64,000 nucleotides of DNA from Trachythela sp. YZ-2020 (lineage: Eukaryota > Cnidaria > Anthozoa > Malacalcyonacea > Clavulariidae), in assembly GCA_016169945.1 (NCBI GenBank), contig JADLSH010000282.1, positions 1,178,001 to 1,242,000 on the forward strand, in the 5' to 3' direction. The notes under the pieces are model-generated. The model did no database searches, was not told where the DNA came from, and saw nothing but the letters and a program-made list of their open reading frames with translations. Shown piece after piece: positions 11,074-20,515 of this stretch (its first letter is position 1; each line of letters opens with the position of its first letter). The translations under genes and the position numbers were made by a program.

Positions 11074-12337
11074 ATGGAGTTAGCTGTTCTCCAACATCAG
11101 TATGATCTCATAGATTTGGCAATTCATCACATCCAACATAACAGAAGAAAGAAGAGAAGAAGAAAAAGACGTGGAATCTGGATGAGATCATGGATCGGCA
11201 GGCGAAGGCAGTTTGTCATGTATGACCAGCTTCTGGTGGAGCTCCGAAACGAGGACCAACAATGCTTCAAGAACTTCATGCGGATGGCCCCCGAGATGTT
11301 CGATGAGCTGCTGGCCAGAGTCAGTCCCAGGATCACCAAACAACATACCTGGTATAGGCAGCCCCTGGAGCCCGGCCTGAAGCTCGCACTGACTTTGCGT
11401 CATCTTGCCTCTGGGAGCACGTATTCAGCCATGAAGTACGGATGGAGGGTCCCCCACAACACCCAGTCACTCATCGTCAGAGAGGTCTGCCAAGCCATCA
11501 TCGACGAATACATGTCCGATGTCATGACCTGTCCAACACCCCAGAGAGATGGCGTGCCATATCTGACAAGTTCCTCAAGAGATGGAACTTCCCCCATACA
11601 TGTGGTGCACTAGATGGGAAGCACATTGCCTGCAAGTGTCCTCCAAAAAGTGGATCCCAATACTTCAACTACAAGGGATTCTACTCTGTTGTACTCATGG
11701 GCCTTGTAGATGCAGATTACAAGTTCATCTGGGCAGATATCGGTGGTAAAGGGTCATCATCAGACGCACAGATCTACAATAATTCTGAAATCAAGGAATT
11801 GGCTGAAGGCGGCACCATAGGAGTCCCCGCCCCTGATGCTCTACCCAATGACTACCAGAATGTCCCTTACTTCTTCATCGGCGACGATGCCTTCGCCCTC
11901 CGAGAGACCATGATGAAGCCATACAGCCGCCGCGGTCTGAACAACGAAGAGAGGATATTTAACTACATGCTTTCCCGCATGGGAAAGGTGTGGTTGAAAA
12001 TGCCTTCGGCATCCTGGCGAACCGATTCCAGGTTCTGCTAACTACCATGCAGCATCACCCCTCCACTGTCAAGCTCATCGTGAAAGCTTGCATTGTCCTG
12101 CACAATCTCATGAGGTTACGGTACCCTGAACTACAGAACCAGCATGTAGACCGTGCTGAGAACATGAACAGTGACTTCATCCCTGGAGCATGGAGACAGG
12201 ACAGGAATTTACACGACACACATACAGTTGCTGGAGGGAACACCTCCACCAACAAAGGAAAGAAACAGAGGAACCTTCTTAAACACTGGGTCAACTCAGA
12301 TGCAGGTGCTGTTGCATGGCAAAACAGAATGATTTAG
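11074..12337 (+). pseudogene. PIF/Harbinger transposase (DDE_Tnp_4), frameshifted
   Basis: A single-exon transposase in three overlapping frames: 11074 to about 11535, about 11535 to 11980, and about 11985 to 12337 (stop TAG). The N-terminus has a basic stretch (RRKKRRRKRRG) that could be a nuclear localisation signal, then a helical region (FKNFMRMAPEMFDELL). The catalytic residues are present: D in CGALDGKHIACK, D in FFIGDDAFALRE and E in VVENAFGILANRF. The first frame change falls in the C4 run of CAACACCCCAG, the second near CGCATGGGAAAGG; each is one base. Apart from these the protein is collinear with the family, so either the copy decayed recently or these are sequence errors. It is convergent with the MADF-type gene at 12685-14347. 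Confidence 0.87.
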
Positions 12338-12684
12338 AGCACCTTGATTATGAATCAAACTACACTACAACGAATTGATGTATTTATAATCCGCTACTTT
12401 AACACAACACTATACTTTGTATATTTCACATCATATGTTATTTATCAGTACCACTGACACCTAGAATAATAAACTGCACTTGATAGTAGACTGTACACTA
12501 TACACTCTACATAATGGTAAAGTGCAGTGTAATATTCTAGGGGCCTTGCATCAGGGGTACTTATAAATTAAGTATATATAGATTTATATATTAAAAAAGT
12601 ACAAGAAACAAAACAAGGAAATTCATTTTTAACTTTTGTAACATAGTCATTACAACAACAGTCACTAAAGAGTCAATACTTCTT
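12338..12684. other. 3' intergenic gap between the convergent Harbinger genes
   Basis: AT-rich, with AATAATAAACTGC near 12465 that could serve as polyadenylation context for the transposase transcript. No gene is seen. Confidence 0.5.
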
Positions 12685-14347
12685 TTACGTTTGTGGTCGT
12701 TGGTTGAGTACCTCATCCTGAGAACCGATATCATCAGTAGATCCCGTGATATATTGAAATCCTGAGAGGGTGGATCTAGTGCAAATGTTCGGGAGGTTGT
12801 GCTCGAAGGCTGAGCCTGCAACATGCTGCGTTGGCCCCGGCTTTTCCCTCAGTACATGTGCAGCAGAACCCAAGGAGTCACAAACTGGGGCGGGGGTGGG
12901 AGTGCACTGTTGCTGCTGCTGTTGAGTTTGCTGAGGAGGTTGCTGAGCAAGTTGTTGAGGAGGAGCCATCATCTGCTCTAGAGGAGTGGGAGTCCTGTGG
13001 TGATGTTGATGCTGGACGATTGGCTGGTGAACCCCACACTGATGATGCAGGAGGCTCGTTTATTGACATGTAGGGAGGTGTCTGATAATGCTCGGAGAAG
13101 GATGGTGCTGAGGAGGTGAATGAGCAGAAGGGAGGTGCTGAAATGGGGCGCTGGGGGTGGGGTGGTTGAGAGTGGCTGGCCTGCTGGGTTTGTTTGATGT
13201 GTGGAGCTTCCATGGCACTTGGAATATCATAATCGCTATCCTCATCCATCAGTTCTGACAGTAACCTGTTGATGGAGGACCTTGCCTTCTTGTACTTGGG
13301 CTTGGACATGGTCAGCAGGCTGTCTTTAAAGTAGTTGGCAAAGGCAGTTGGGGCTGTGATGGGATGTTGCTGGGCTTTGGAGAGCTCCTTGAGGATGGTG
13401 CCAGACTCAGAAAGTCTCTGCTGTAGGGAATCAAGGACGTCGCTGTCTGGGTCCCGAGGTCGCTTGCGTGAGGATGAAGGGGTAGATGAGGGTATAGGAG
13501 TGATTTCATCCAGGTCAATCTGCATGTCTGCGCAGGCGCTCTCGGCTGCATCAAGGTCTCCTCTGTGCCGTTGGATGGTTGCTGTCACCTGCAAAGACAA
13601 AAAATAACATCACAAGTACATGATTGCAAAAATGATTTATATATATATACATCATGAAATTAATGAGTTCCATAAAAGATCGAATAGTTGTCAACTTACA
13701 CTCTGCATGGGCTCTGGACGGTGGCGAGTGACCGTCTTCAGAAAAGCAAACTTTGAGAGGATCCACTGCTCTCTCTCAGTCAGGTTTGGTGTACTATCAC
13801 CGCTCTTTTTCTTATCAAGGCGTGTGTGGGTGTCACGCAATGACCTGAACCAGCCCTTGAGGGTGTCAGCTGTCTTGTCCATTTGCTGGGCTTGCTCTTC
13901 CCAGATCTTGTCCTTCTTGTCCTTCCGCCTGTAATCTGTCATCTTGACATTCCAAAGCACAGGGTTGTCCATGATGAACTCCAGCATCAACTCTTCCTCT
14001 GCGATGATGAGGTTGCAGGGGTTTTTCTTGGCCCTTTCCTTCTTCCCCTTGTTATCGGCCAGGCGGGAGGCGGTGGAGAAATCAATAGATGCATATGATG
14101 ACACCGATGATTCACGGGAGACTTCGCGAGGTAGAGCTGGGGACCTTGATTGCTCAGGAACATGTAGTTCATCATTAGGAGGTGTCTCAGGAGCATCAGC
14201 AGGTGTGTCAAGTACATCATCTGGTGGTTGAAGTATATCTGCAGGTATATGAACAGGTGGATCATCAGCTTTGGATGAGGATGATGCTGGAATCTTCTTC
14301 CCTTTTCCTCGGCCATGAGTAGACGATGTCCTCTTCTTGTTTGGCAT
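12685..14347 (-). CDS. Harbinger-associated MADF/Myb-SANT protein with BESS-like motif
   Basis: Exon 1 spans 13700-14347, ATG at 14345-14347 (MPNKKRTSST). It has a Lys-rich start, a Pro/Asp-rich linker and a MADF-type domain (EEELMLEFIMDNPVLWNVK, KIWEEQAQQM, LKGWFRSLRDTHTR). A GTAAGT donor at 13694-13699 and a TTGCAG acceptor at 13589-13594 join in phase to exon 2, beginning at 13588. Exon 2 has an acidic/proline stretch and a BESS-like helix pair (YFKDSLLTMSKPK, INRLLSELM). Past about 13000 the original frame ends at 12878 in a low-complexity Ser/Ala stretch, whereas the next frame continues as a Gln-rich tail to 12685, so a frameshift near 12985-13000 is likely and the true C-terminus uncertain. 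Its expected role is DNA binding and transposase partnering. Confidence 0.75.
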
Positions 14348-14399
14348 GTTGATAGTTGGACGTTTTCTGCAATAATGCTGCAATGTTGAACGACCGCCG

Positions 14400-14640
14400 C
14401 TTTTATAGGCTTGAAGTTTGTAACATGATAGTGGTACGCTAGACATGCGCATTTCAAACGCTGCTCGTAAGCTATTCATATGCTGGGCATACGCCAGCGA
14501 TGCGCTACTCATACGATACTCATAGGTTCAATAAGGTAAGTATATGCAGAAATCTGTATTTTTAAGGGATTTTTTGTGCGTATGACAATACATGAAATAA
14601 TTTTCATACGCAACTCATACGTTTCTATCATACGCAATAG
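14400..14640. repeat. Right subterminal CATACG repeats of Harbinger-2
   Basis: Repeated CATACGC, CATACGA and GCGTATG motifs (around 14490-14530 and 14580-14640) mirror those at the left end. They overlap the promoter region of the MADF-type gene, so binding there could also affect its expression; that is inference. Confidence 0.65.
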
Positions 14641-14697
14641 TGTGACAGGGCCATAAGGTAGAGTAAACCGCTGTGGGTGTTTGCTTAGTACTTTGCT

Positions 14698-14800
14698 AAT
14701 CATCCTTACTTGAAGCTGAGAGATAAGCTGAATTGCGAAGGACGCAGCCTGACTTGATCGAGACGAAGTTATATTAAAGGCGCCTCTGGCTGCCATCATA
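14698..14800 (-). mobile_element. tRNA-derived SINE, fragment 2
   Basis: CATCCTTACTTGAAGCTGAG, AAGCTGAATTGCGAAGGACG and GGCTGCCATCAT match the SINE body at 49240-49330 with scattered differences. Tail and tRNA head are absent. It lies about 40 bp outside the Harbinger element. Confidence 0.65.
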
Positions 14801-15990
14801 GACTAGCGAAAGGAATGGACTGGAAATGCACGTTATAGTTCTAATGTTTTCTGACGGGACATCCGTGATACGGCCTATGACGTGTTCTGTCAGAGTCCAC
14901 GGCAACCGGCATCAAAATCAGAACAAAAAATATGCGATCCTGCATTATTTTTCTCGATTTTATATCATGGCATACCCTCATTACTACCAAAGTAAGTAAG
15001 CTTTCATTTTTTCACTTTGACTGTAAATTGCAAACATAATTTCATAGTTTTGTAGTCAACCATAGTTTTGTCGAAGCGTCTACATCAAAATGGTGCACGT
15101 AACATGGACCCTATCTAACTAGTTCTCTTTTGAACCCTGGAACTTGAAGATAAGGCTATCACTTCCAGGGGCGCACATTCCAAAAAACCTTGGGGTGTCC
15201 ATTGTTCAGGGACCGACTTTTTATATTTGTTTGACAACATCAAAACATGTATTACGAGTTAATGTAAAAATACGTGTAGTGCCAGGGGTGTAGAAGGATT
15301 GTTAAAACTTAGGGGGCCGACTCCCATGAGGTTTTTGAAAAACTGGAGTCTGTAGATCGGCGGAAATGCCATTTTCAGCGTCTTCTCTACCTCTTTCGTT
15401 ATAGGCCCTTTCATTAATATATATAAGATTTCAAACACTCTAGTGTCGAACAAATATTTCGCTGCAATTTTCTTTAAAGGCAGTTATTAAACTGAAAACG
15501 CCCCCCCCCAAAACGTAACCTTCAACATCATAAAGACCCAATTAGAAACTGCATTTTTACAACAGAATTGACTTAAATTTTCCTCCACAATACTGACGTG
15601 GAAATAGCAATGTAGCAGAGCAAAAGTTAGGAGGTTTTGCGAAGTTGTGTATGGCTATGTCATCTTATATTTGAGTATATTGCTTTAAGAGGAAAATATA
15701 TCTCTGCGTTTTGCAATGTTGATTTCTTTTATTGACAATTTTTGTATCGTTTATTATACGTTTTTTAGACAGGATGTTTCGGATCACTCGGACCGAATTA
15801 AGTAGTGTAATTTTACAATTTGCGCCCCAGATCACTTCATTTGTACAGCATATATTTATGATCTCAAATAACATATTAACGAAATTAGGGCAGTTACAAC
15901 TTTGTGCAATATGTCAATCTTGTACAAACGGGATTTTTTCACGACTCTAGTCACTCTACTTGCTCGACTACAAGAAGATCAACATTTTAG
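14801..15990. other. No gene seen
   Basis: Non-coding sequence with a C9 run near 15502-15510. No open frame, splice pattern or repeat pair was found that supports a gene. Confidence 0.45.
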
Positions 15991-16593
15991 CTGTCCTCAC
16001 TTCTAACCCTGTAACTACAATTTAAATCTACTTCAGGGTTTCTCATCTATACATATTGAACAATGGAGCTATCGCTTTTTAATACTTCTATTGGAATAAA
16101 CAAAGCAAAAAATCACCTTTGAGTGCATGCGTATTTTTTTGAAGTACAAACTGAACTCGCCATTGTCGTTGTTTCTGTATACACTTCTTTCAAACCCTGT
16201 AACTTCACTTTAAATCTATTTCAGGGTTTCTCATCTATATATATATTGACTAAAAATATAGATGTGAATGGAAGGCCTGCTCTGGGATCTTAACTCGCCT
16301 TAAATCGCCCTAACTCGCCTTAAATCGCGGATAAAAATTGGAAAAGTTTCTCTTAAATCGCTTAAACTCGCACTAAATCGCCTAAACTCGCCAACCAAAT
16401 TAAAATGCTGAAAATAGTAAATACCATATACAGTGTAAACATCCCTTCCCCAGGAGAGGGGGGTTCTGGCTGTTTATTTCAGATAAGATTAGGAGGGGGC
16501 TTACCTGAGGGGGCTTGCTGGAGAGAGGGGGCTCAGCCAAAACATGGGAAGTTACATGCTATTGATTATAGCCGAAACACAGGAATGCACTAG

Positions 16594-16931
16594 TCATTGG
16601 AAAGCCCTGCACCCCCCTACCCGAGGAACAGCGGGGCATTAGATAAAGGTTGTGTCCTAAATCATTCTAATCCCCCGCTATACATGGCCTTCTTACTAGT
16701 CTAAACATGATTAAAGTCCCCCGCTACCCGGGCACCAAAAATGAAGGCTACCATAATAATGGCTCTTAAAATTCAACAAACTATTCTAAAATTTCCCCAA
16801 TTTTGATCTTTGGAGGCCAAACATGCTGTCTAATGCCCGAGTACCCAGGCATAACCGATAGGGCAATCTGCAAATAAATCCCCGCTATTTCCCGGCATGT
16901 CCAGGGTAGGGGGGTGCAGGCTTTCCAATGA
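16594..16931. mobile_element. 338-bp MITE nested in the 2.2-kb element
   Basis: The left end TCATTGGAAAGCCCTGCACC and the right end GGTGCAGGCTTTCCAATGA are inverted over about 28 bp with one indel; CTACCC/GGGTAG lie inside. The interior has several C/G-rich pieces (CCCGCTA, CCCGAG). No coding sequence. Confidence 0.65.
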
Positions 16932-17092
16932 TTGGTGCACAAGTTACATACTATCAAGCATATAGTTATATGACATACTATATGAAGTTAGGAACCACTA
17001 TATTCAAACAGAAAAGTCAGGATGGCAAGAATCAGTCTGTTTTCAACATTTTATCTATTTCGATAAGTGTAATTAATATACCAAAGTTGTGA

Positions 17093-17359
17093 CATAAACT
17101 TCCAGAACAATACTCTGAGGCATTACAGTTCTTCGACTGTCCGAGGCTCGATATCCGCCGAACAGAACTTTCTACAAGAGTAATGGAAAATATAGCACCT
17201 GGAAACCGTCTATCAAACCATTTACCCGTAAAGAGAAACCAACAGCACTCGTTGAACCTAAGGAATAATAATTGTTTCACTTCTTTTAAATGTCGAACAG
17301 ATAGATTTTTTAATAGCTTTTTTCCCACTATGACTCGTATTTTTAATAATAACTTGTAG
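17093..17359 (+). pseudogene. LINE reverse-transcriptase C-terminal fragment
   Basis: An open stretch ending at TAG 17357-17359 reads as the tail of a non-LTR retrotransposon ORF2: a leucine-rich thumb-like part, then RTELSTRVMENIAPGN and, near the end, KCRTDRFFNSFFPTMTRIFN, resembling the common C-terminal pattern R-C-R-T-x-R-x-x-N-S-F-F-P. No start codon or catalytic domain is present. It lies inside the 2.2-kb TIR element, so it entered that element as a truncated insertion or was captured by it. Assignment rests on the terminal pattern only. Confidence 0.5.
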
Positions 17360-17439
17360 GTCTTAATTAGTCTATTACACATATGTCTTAAGTTTGATCT
17401 GTAATTTAAGTCTAAAACCTGTGCACACATATCGTCTTA

Positions 17440-18340
17440 TATAAAGATCCATGATCGTTCAACATTTTTAGCGTACGACCTTGGGTCGATACCAAAATCT
17501 GGCATTTTCACGAATTCAGTTAAATACTTCATGTTAGCGACTGCGGAGAAAGGAGCCTTCTCTCAGGCTATCCAGCGGAAATATATTATTCAACTCTATG
17601 AAACTTTATATAAACTAAATTTTAACATTAGTGAATTTTTGTAAATACTGCACTTTATATATCAGGAGAATCGAAGATACTAATCAATGTTGAGGTTTAG
17701 TTATTAAATAAACACATGGAAATGAAATACTATATTCGCAACGTAAATCAGGCTTATTTGGTAAGTTTAACACATATAAATGTAAATAGTAAATTCGTTT
17801 GAATATTAAACTATAATGTACAAATGTATTGCCACATTGGAACATGCATCATATTGCAAGGTCACAGTTTTAATATATTCTATACCCTTGGAATTTCCAA
17901 GATATTGACAAGGCATTCATGCATTTGGAAATTCTCAAAATATAGGCTAGCAACCCCATGGGGTGCACTAAAACTTCTTGTTCCTACAATCCAGCCACAA
18001 CCCTGATTTTTTAGATTTCCAATTGATTGTGGTTCCAGGCCTGAACTTAGTAATATGTATTAGTATGCAATTCAATTTAGAAATACATGTTATTATATAC
18101 AGGTTTATGTTCTTCATTGTATTAATTCCAGCAATTTGGTGGTATAACCTTAAAATTAGTAATACGGCAAAATAACAAGTTTCAACTGGGTCTTGTTTAC
18201 ATGACAGTCTACCATACCCCCTGGGGGTGTGGGTGGAGCTGTGGTGCCCTTTCAAAATACATGTACTATGCACTATTAATTATGTATTATTACTGTATTT
18301 TGCTTAAAGTGCTATACTTGCATATTTAATTAGCATGTAT
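17440..18340. other. Interior of the 2.2-kb element, no gene
   Basis: AT-rich non-coding sequence up to the right-hand TTAAATCGCC repeats. No transposase remnant is visible. Confidence 0.45.
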
Positions 18341-18550
18341 TTTTCTTAAATCGCCCTAAAACGCCCTAAAACACCTTAAAACGCATTACCTGAAAGTTGT
18401 GTTTTTTCTTAAATCGCCTAAACTCGCCATAACTCGCATTATCTCGCGGCGAGTTAAGATCCCAGAGCAGGCCTAATGGAGCTATCGCTTTTTTAAACTT
18501 CTATTGGGATAAACAAAGCAAAAAATCACCTTTAAGTGCATGCGTATTAT

Positions 18551-19384
18551 TTGAACTCCCAACATTCCCCTCGTGCTTTATTACACCAAGCGGACTCGTT
18601 TTCTATTTCTTAAATATATGTTGAATACAATTTGTATATTGTTACCAAATATTCCTTTTGCTACATATATCTAGCATAGAAACTCTGTAGGGTAAATTGT
18701 TCAATTTTTTATTATCAGCGCCTGTGTTAAATTTATAACGCCGCGAGGCACAGAGACGAAAAACACATGGAATCCTTAGTCTGTTCAAAGTCTGTCGCGC
18801 ATGACAGCTGGCTATTGCTGCACAGCACATCATTGCCCATGTTCGAGTTGGCAGCCAACAAGCAATTTTCGCGATTGTCACTTGATTCGACAAATGCTTA
18901 GGCAAAACAGAACGGCCTTTTGACAATGGGAATAGCTTTATGACATTATATATTTTAATGTCTGACTGTTACTACAGTGGGGATTTTTCCACACATTTTT
19001 TCCGCTTTCATCAAATTGTGTATCCCCAATCTGGGAGTCCTCGGTTTTAAGATTTAAGTGTGCATTACACGCCGTAGGTCATAAATACATAAGCTGCAGT
19101 TTCATTTTAGGCTGGATAGATCTGCCGGTCATTATTTTTGTGTAAATTAAAACATCTAATATGCAAATTGAACATCCCTAACGCTACAATCCTGTAAAAA
19201 ATTCTATAAACTATAATACTACGGTTCATATTCACGTATTTGCATCATTTAACGCCCGTTCCACCGTACAATGTTGGTTTTGACGTTGGATATCACAAAG
19301 CATTAGGTTACAAATTTAAACCCTTCCAACATTGAAATGGGGAGGGGGTGGGTTGCTTGAAATTGCTGTTGTGGGCAGAAATAA
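18551..19384. other. No gene seen
   Basis: Non-coding sequence between the tandem duplication and a LINE 3' end. Short open frames here show no family resemblance. Confidence 0.45.
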
Positions 19385-19697
19385 ATTTTCTCTCCAACTC
19401 ATTCAATAATTAAACTCTGGAACAGTCTTCCTACTGAGGCCAAGGAAGCGCAATCTATTTACTCTTTCAAAAGTAGTATTGATCAAAAAAATATTAATGC
19501 AGCTAGAAACGATATTCAATGGAAATTCAAGGGTCACACCAATTTCTCCTTTTTGTAAATAATCTATTTTGTTCTTTATATCTTCTGGTAAATAGTTCTA
19601 ATTAATATATTGACGCCCCTCGTGGAAATCAACTACTCTGTTGACGAGGCCAGCGTCATTAAATAAAATTTTACTGCTACTACTACTACTACTACTA
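19385..19697 (+). mobile_element. LINE 3' end with hairpin UTR and (CTA)n tail
   Basis: 19385-19558 encodes the last residues of a LINE ORF2 (IIKLWNSLPTEAKEAQSIY, ending in TAA at 19556-19558). The 3' UTR has a bulged stem between GACGCCCCTCGT (19612-19623) and ACGAGGCCAGCGTC (19644-19657). It ends with ATTAAATAAAATTTTACTG and a (CTA)n tail at 19674-19697. The organisation resembles CR1/L2 elements, whose RT recognises a 3' hairpin. The copy is strongly 5' truncated. Confidence 0.72.
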
Positions 19698-19984
19698 GAA
19701 ACAATAATTTAATGAGATGCCTCATATTTTTACAAACACAAACATACTAAAACAGTACCTTTGCCGGATTCTCCGTCGTCGATGTGGACGACTCGTTGTC
19801 CGAGTTCTCTTCTACCGTTGCCCTGTTCTGTTTTTTCATCGACTTATTCGGAAGTGGCGACTGGTCGTTCAACAAGTTTATTTGGTAGTGCAACAATGCA
19901 CGAGCGCCTAGAGACAGCGCTGATTCGACTGGAACATGATGTCATTGTTGCTTCGCCAACATTGGACCCGAAAAGAATCGACCC

Positions 19985-20060
19985 ATTCTGACAATTCGTC
20001 GATAGCAGACTTTTCAGTTTCACGCTTTTTCGTTGTTTTATATTTAGATTTCGACATGCC
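19985..20060 (-). CDS. Possible short lysine-rich coding piece, unassigned
   Basis: From ATG at 20058 the minus strand reads MSKSKYKTTKKRETEKSAID and remains open past 19985. Downstream the likely frame is unclear: three minus frames are each partly open to about 19760, one with a Ser/Thr/Glu-rich segment. It could be a first exon or a decayed element ORF. I do not recognise the family and no splice pattern is convincing. Confidence 0.2.
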
Positions 20061-20345
20061 TGCTGCAGTGAAACGCCCAACGAATGTGCGAAATTGAAAT
20101 CGAAATTGGCAAATTCGTTCCGAACTTCGCAACGTAATTAGCAACTTCCCCGCCCACTTGTCAATTTCCAAATATAGTTCGGAACTCAAGCGGTCAAGGT
20201 TTGCGGAAATCAACTGTAAAACACTATATCTTATTTGAAGGGAATCAACTTTAAAACAACAACGTAAAAGTACGAAATCAAGATGGCGTGACTAAATATT
20301 CAAAATTCAAATTATATGATATGACCTCATGCACAAAATACTTGC

Positions 20346-20506
20346 TTACGATACATCAGGACTGCAATCATCGAGGACAGGACGTTAAATGACACACATG
20401 TGGAAGCGACGAACAATTTCAATGATAAGATAAATATACTTTCGACACTGATTGAAATATCTGATACTTGGCCACGTCCTCCGGTGCTTGTACTGTCGGC
20501 CATCAT
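20346..20506 (-). CDS. Candidate membrane-protein exon abutting the array
   Basis: ATG codons at 20506 and 20503 start a minus-strand frame that reads a Ser/Thr/Gly-rich head (MADSTSTGGRGQVSD) followed by a hydrophobic stretch (SIFILSLKLFVASTC, FNVLSSMIAVLMY) long enough to span a membrane. A GTAAGC donor-like site follows at about 20344-20349. The start lies 10 bp from the first 72-bp repeat unit, so the array would be the immediate upstream region, or, if translation came through the array, the tail of a fused product. No downstream exon could be identified. Confidence 0.22.
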
Positions 20507-20515
20507 CACTTTGAC

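Larger units (their letters stand above)
10502..14653. mobile_element. Complete 4.15-kb PIF/Harbinger transposon
   Basis: The terminal inverted repeats are 10502-10525 (AGGCCCTGTCACACTATTGC...) and 14630-14653 (...GCAATAGTGTGACAGGGCCA), matching at 23 of 24 positions, the first base differing. TAA flanks both ends (10499-10501 and 14654-14656), the Harbinger 3-bp duplication. Inside are a convergent transposase (+) and MADF-type gene (-), the standard autonomous arrangement. Both genes carry apparent frameshifts, so this copy may be inactive or mis-sequenced. Confidence 0.9.
16273..18474. mobile_element. 2.2-kb DNA transposon, 27-bp TIRs, 6-bp duplication
   Basis: The termini are perfect 27-bp inverted repeats (AGGCCTGCTCTGGGATCTTA... 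at 16273-16299, complement at 18448-18474), flanked by AATGGA at 16267-16272 and 18475-18480. Inside each TIR are degenerate runs of TTAAATCGCC-type 10-mers (16290-16395 and 18345-18460). No transposase is seen, so it is non-autonomous. It contains a MITE at 16594-16931 and a LINE fragment at 17093-17359. I cannot assign a superfamily. Confidence 0.82.
15993..18550. repeat. Tandem duplication of about 190 bp, second copy split by an insertion
   Basis: Copy 1 (about 15993-16182) and copy 2 (about 16186-16272 plus 18475-18550) share AACCCTGTAACT, CAGGGTTTCTCATCTATA, ATGGAGCTATCGCTTTTT and AAGTGCATGCGTAT in the same order. Copy 2 is interrupted exactly by the TIR element at 16273-18474. Confidence 0.75.

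Noticed and set aside
17032..17430. Minus-strand open frame of 132 codons
   Set aside because: The plus strand of the same stretch shows a recognisable LINE C-terminal pattern; the minus frame is its shadow.
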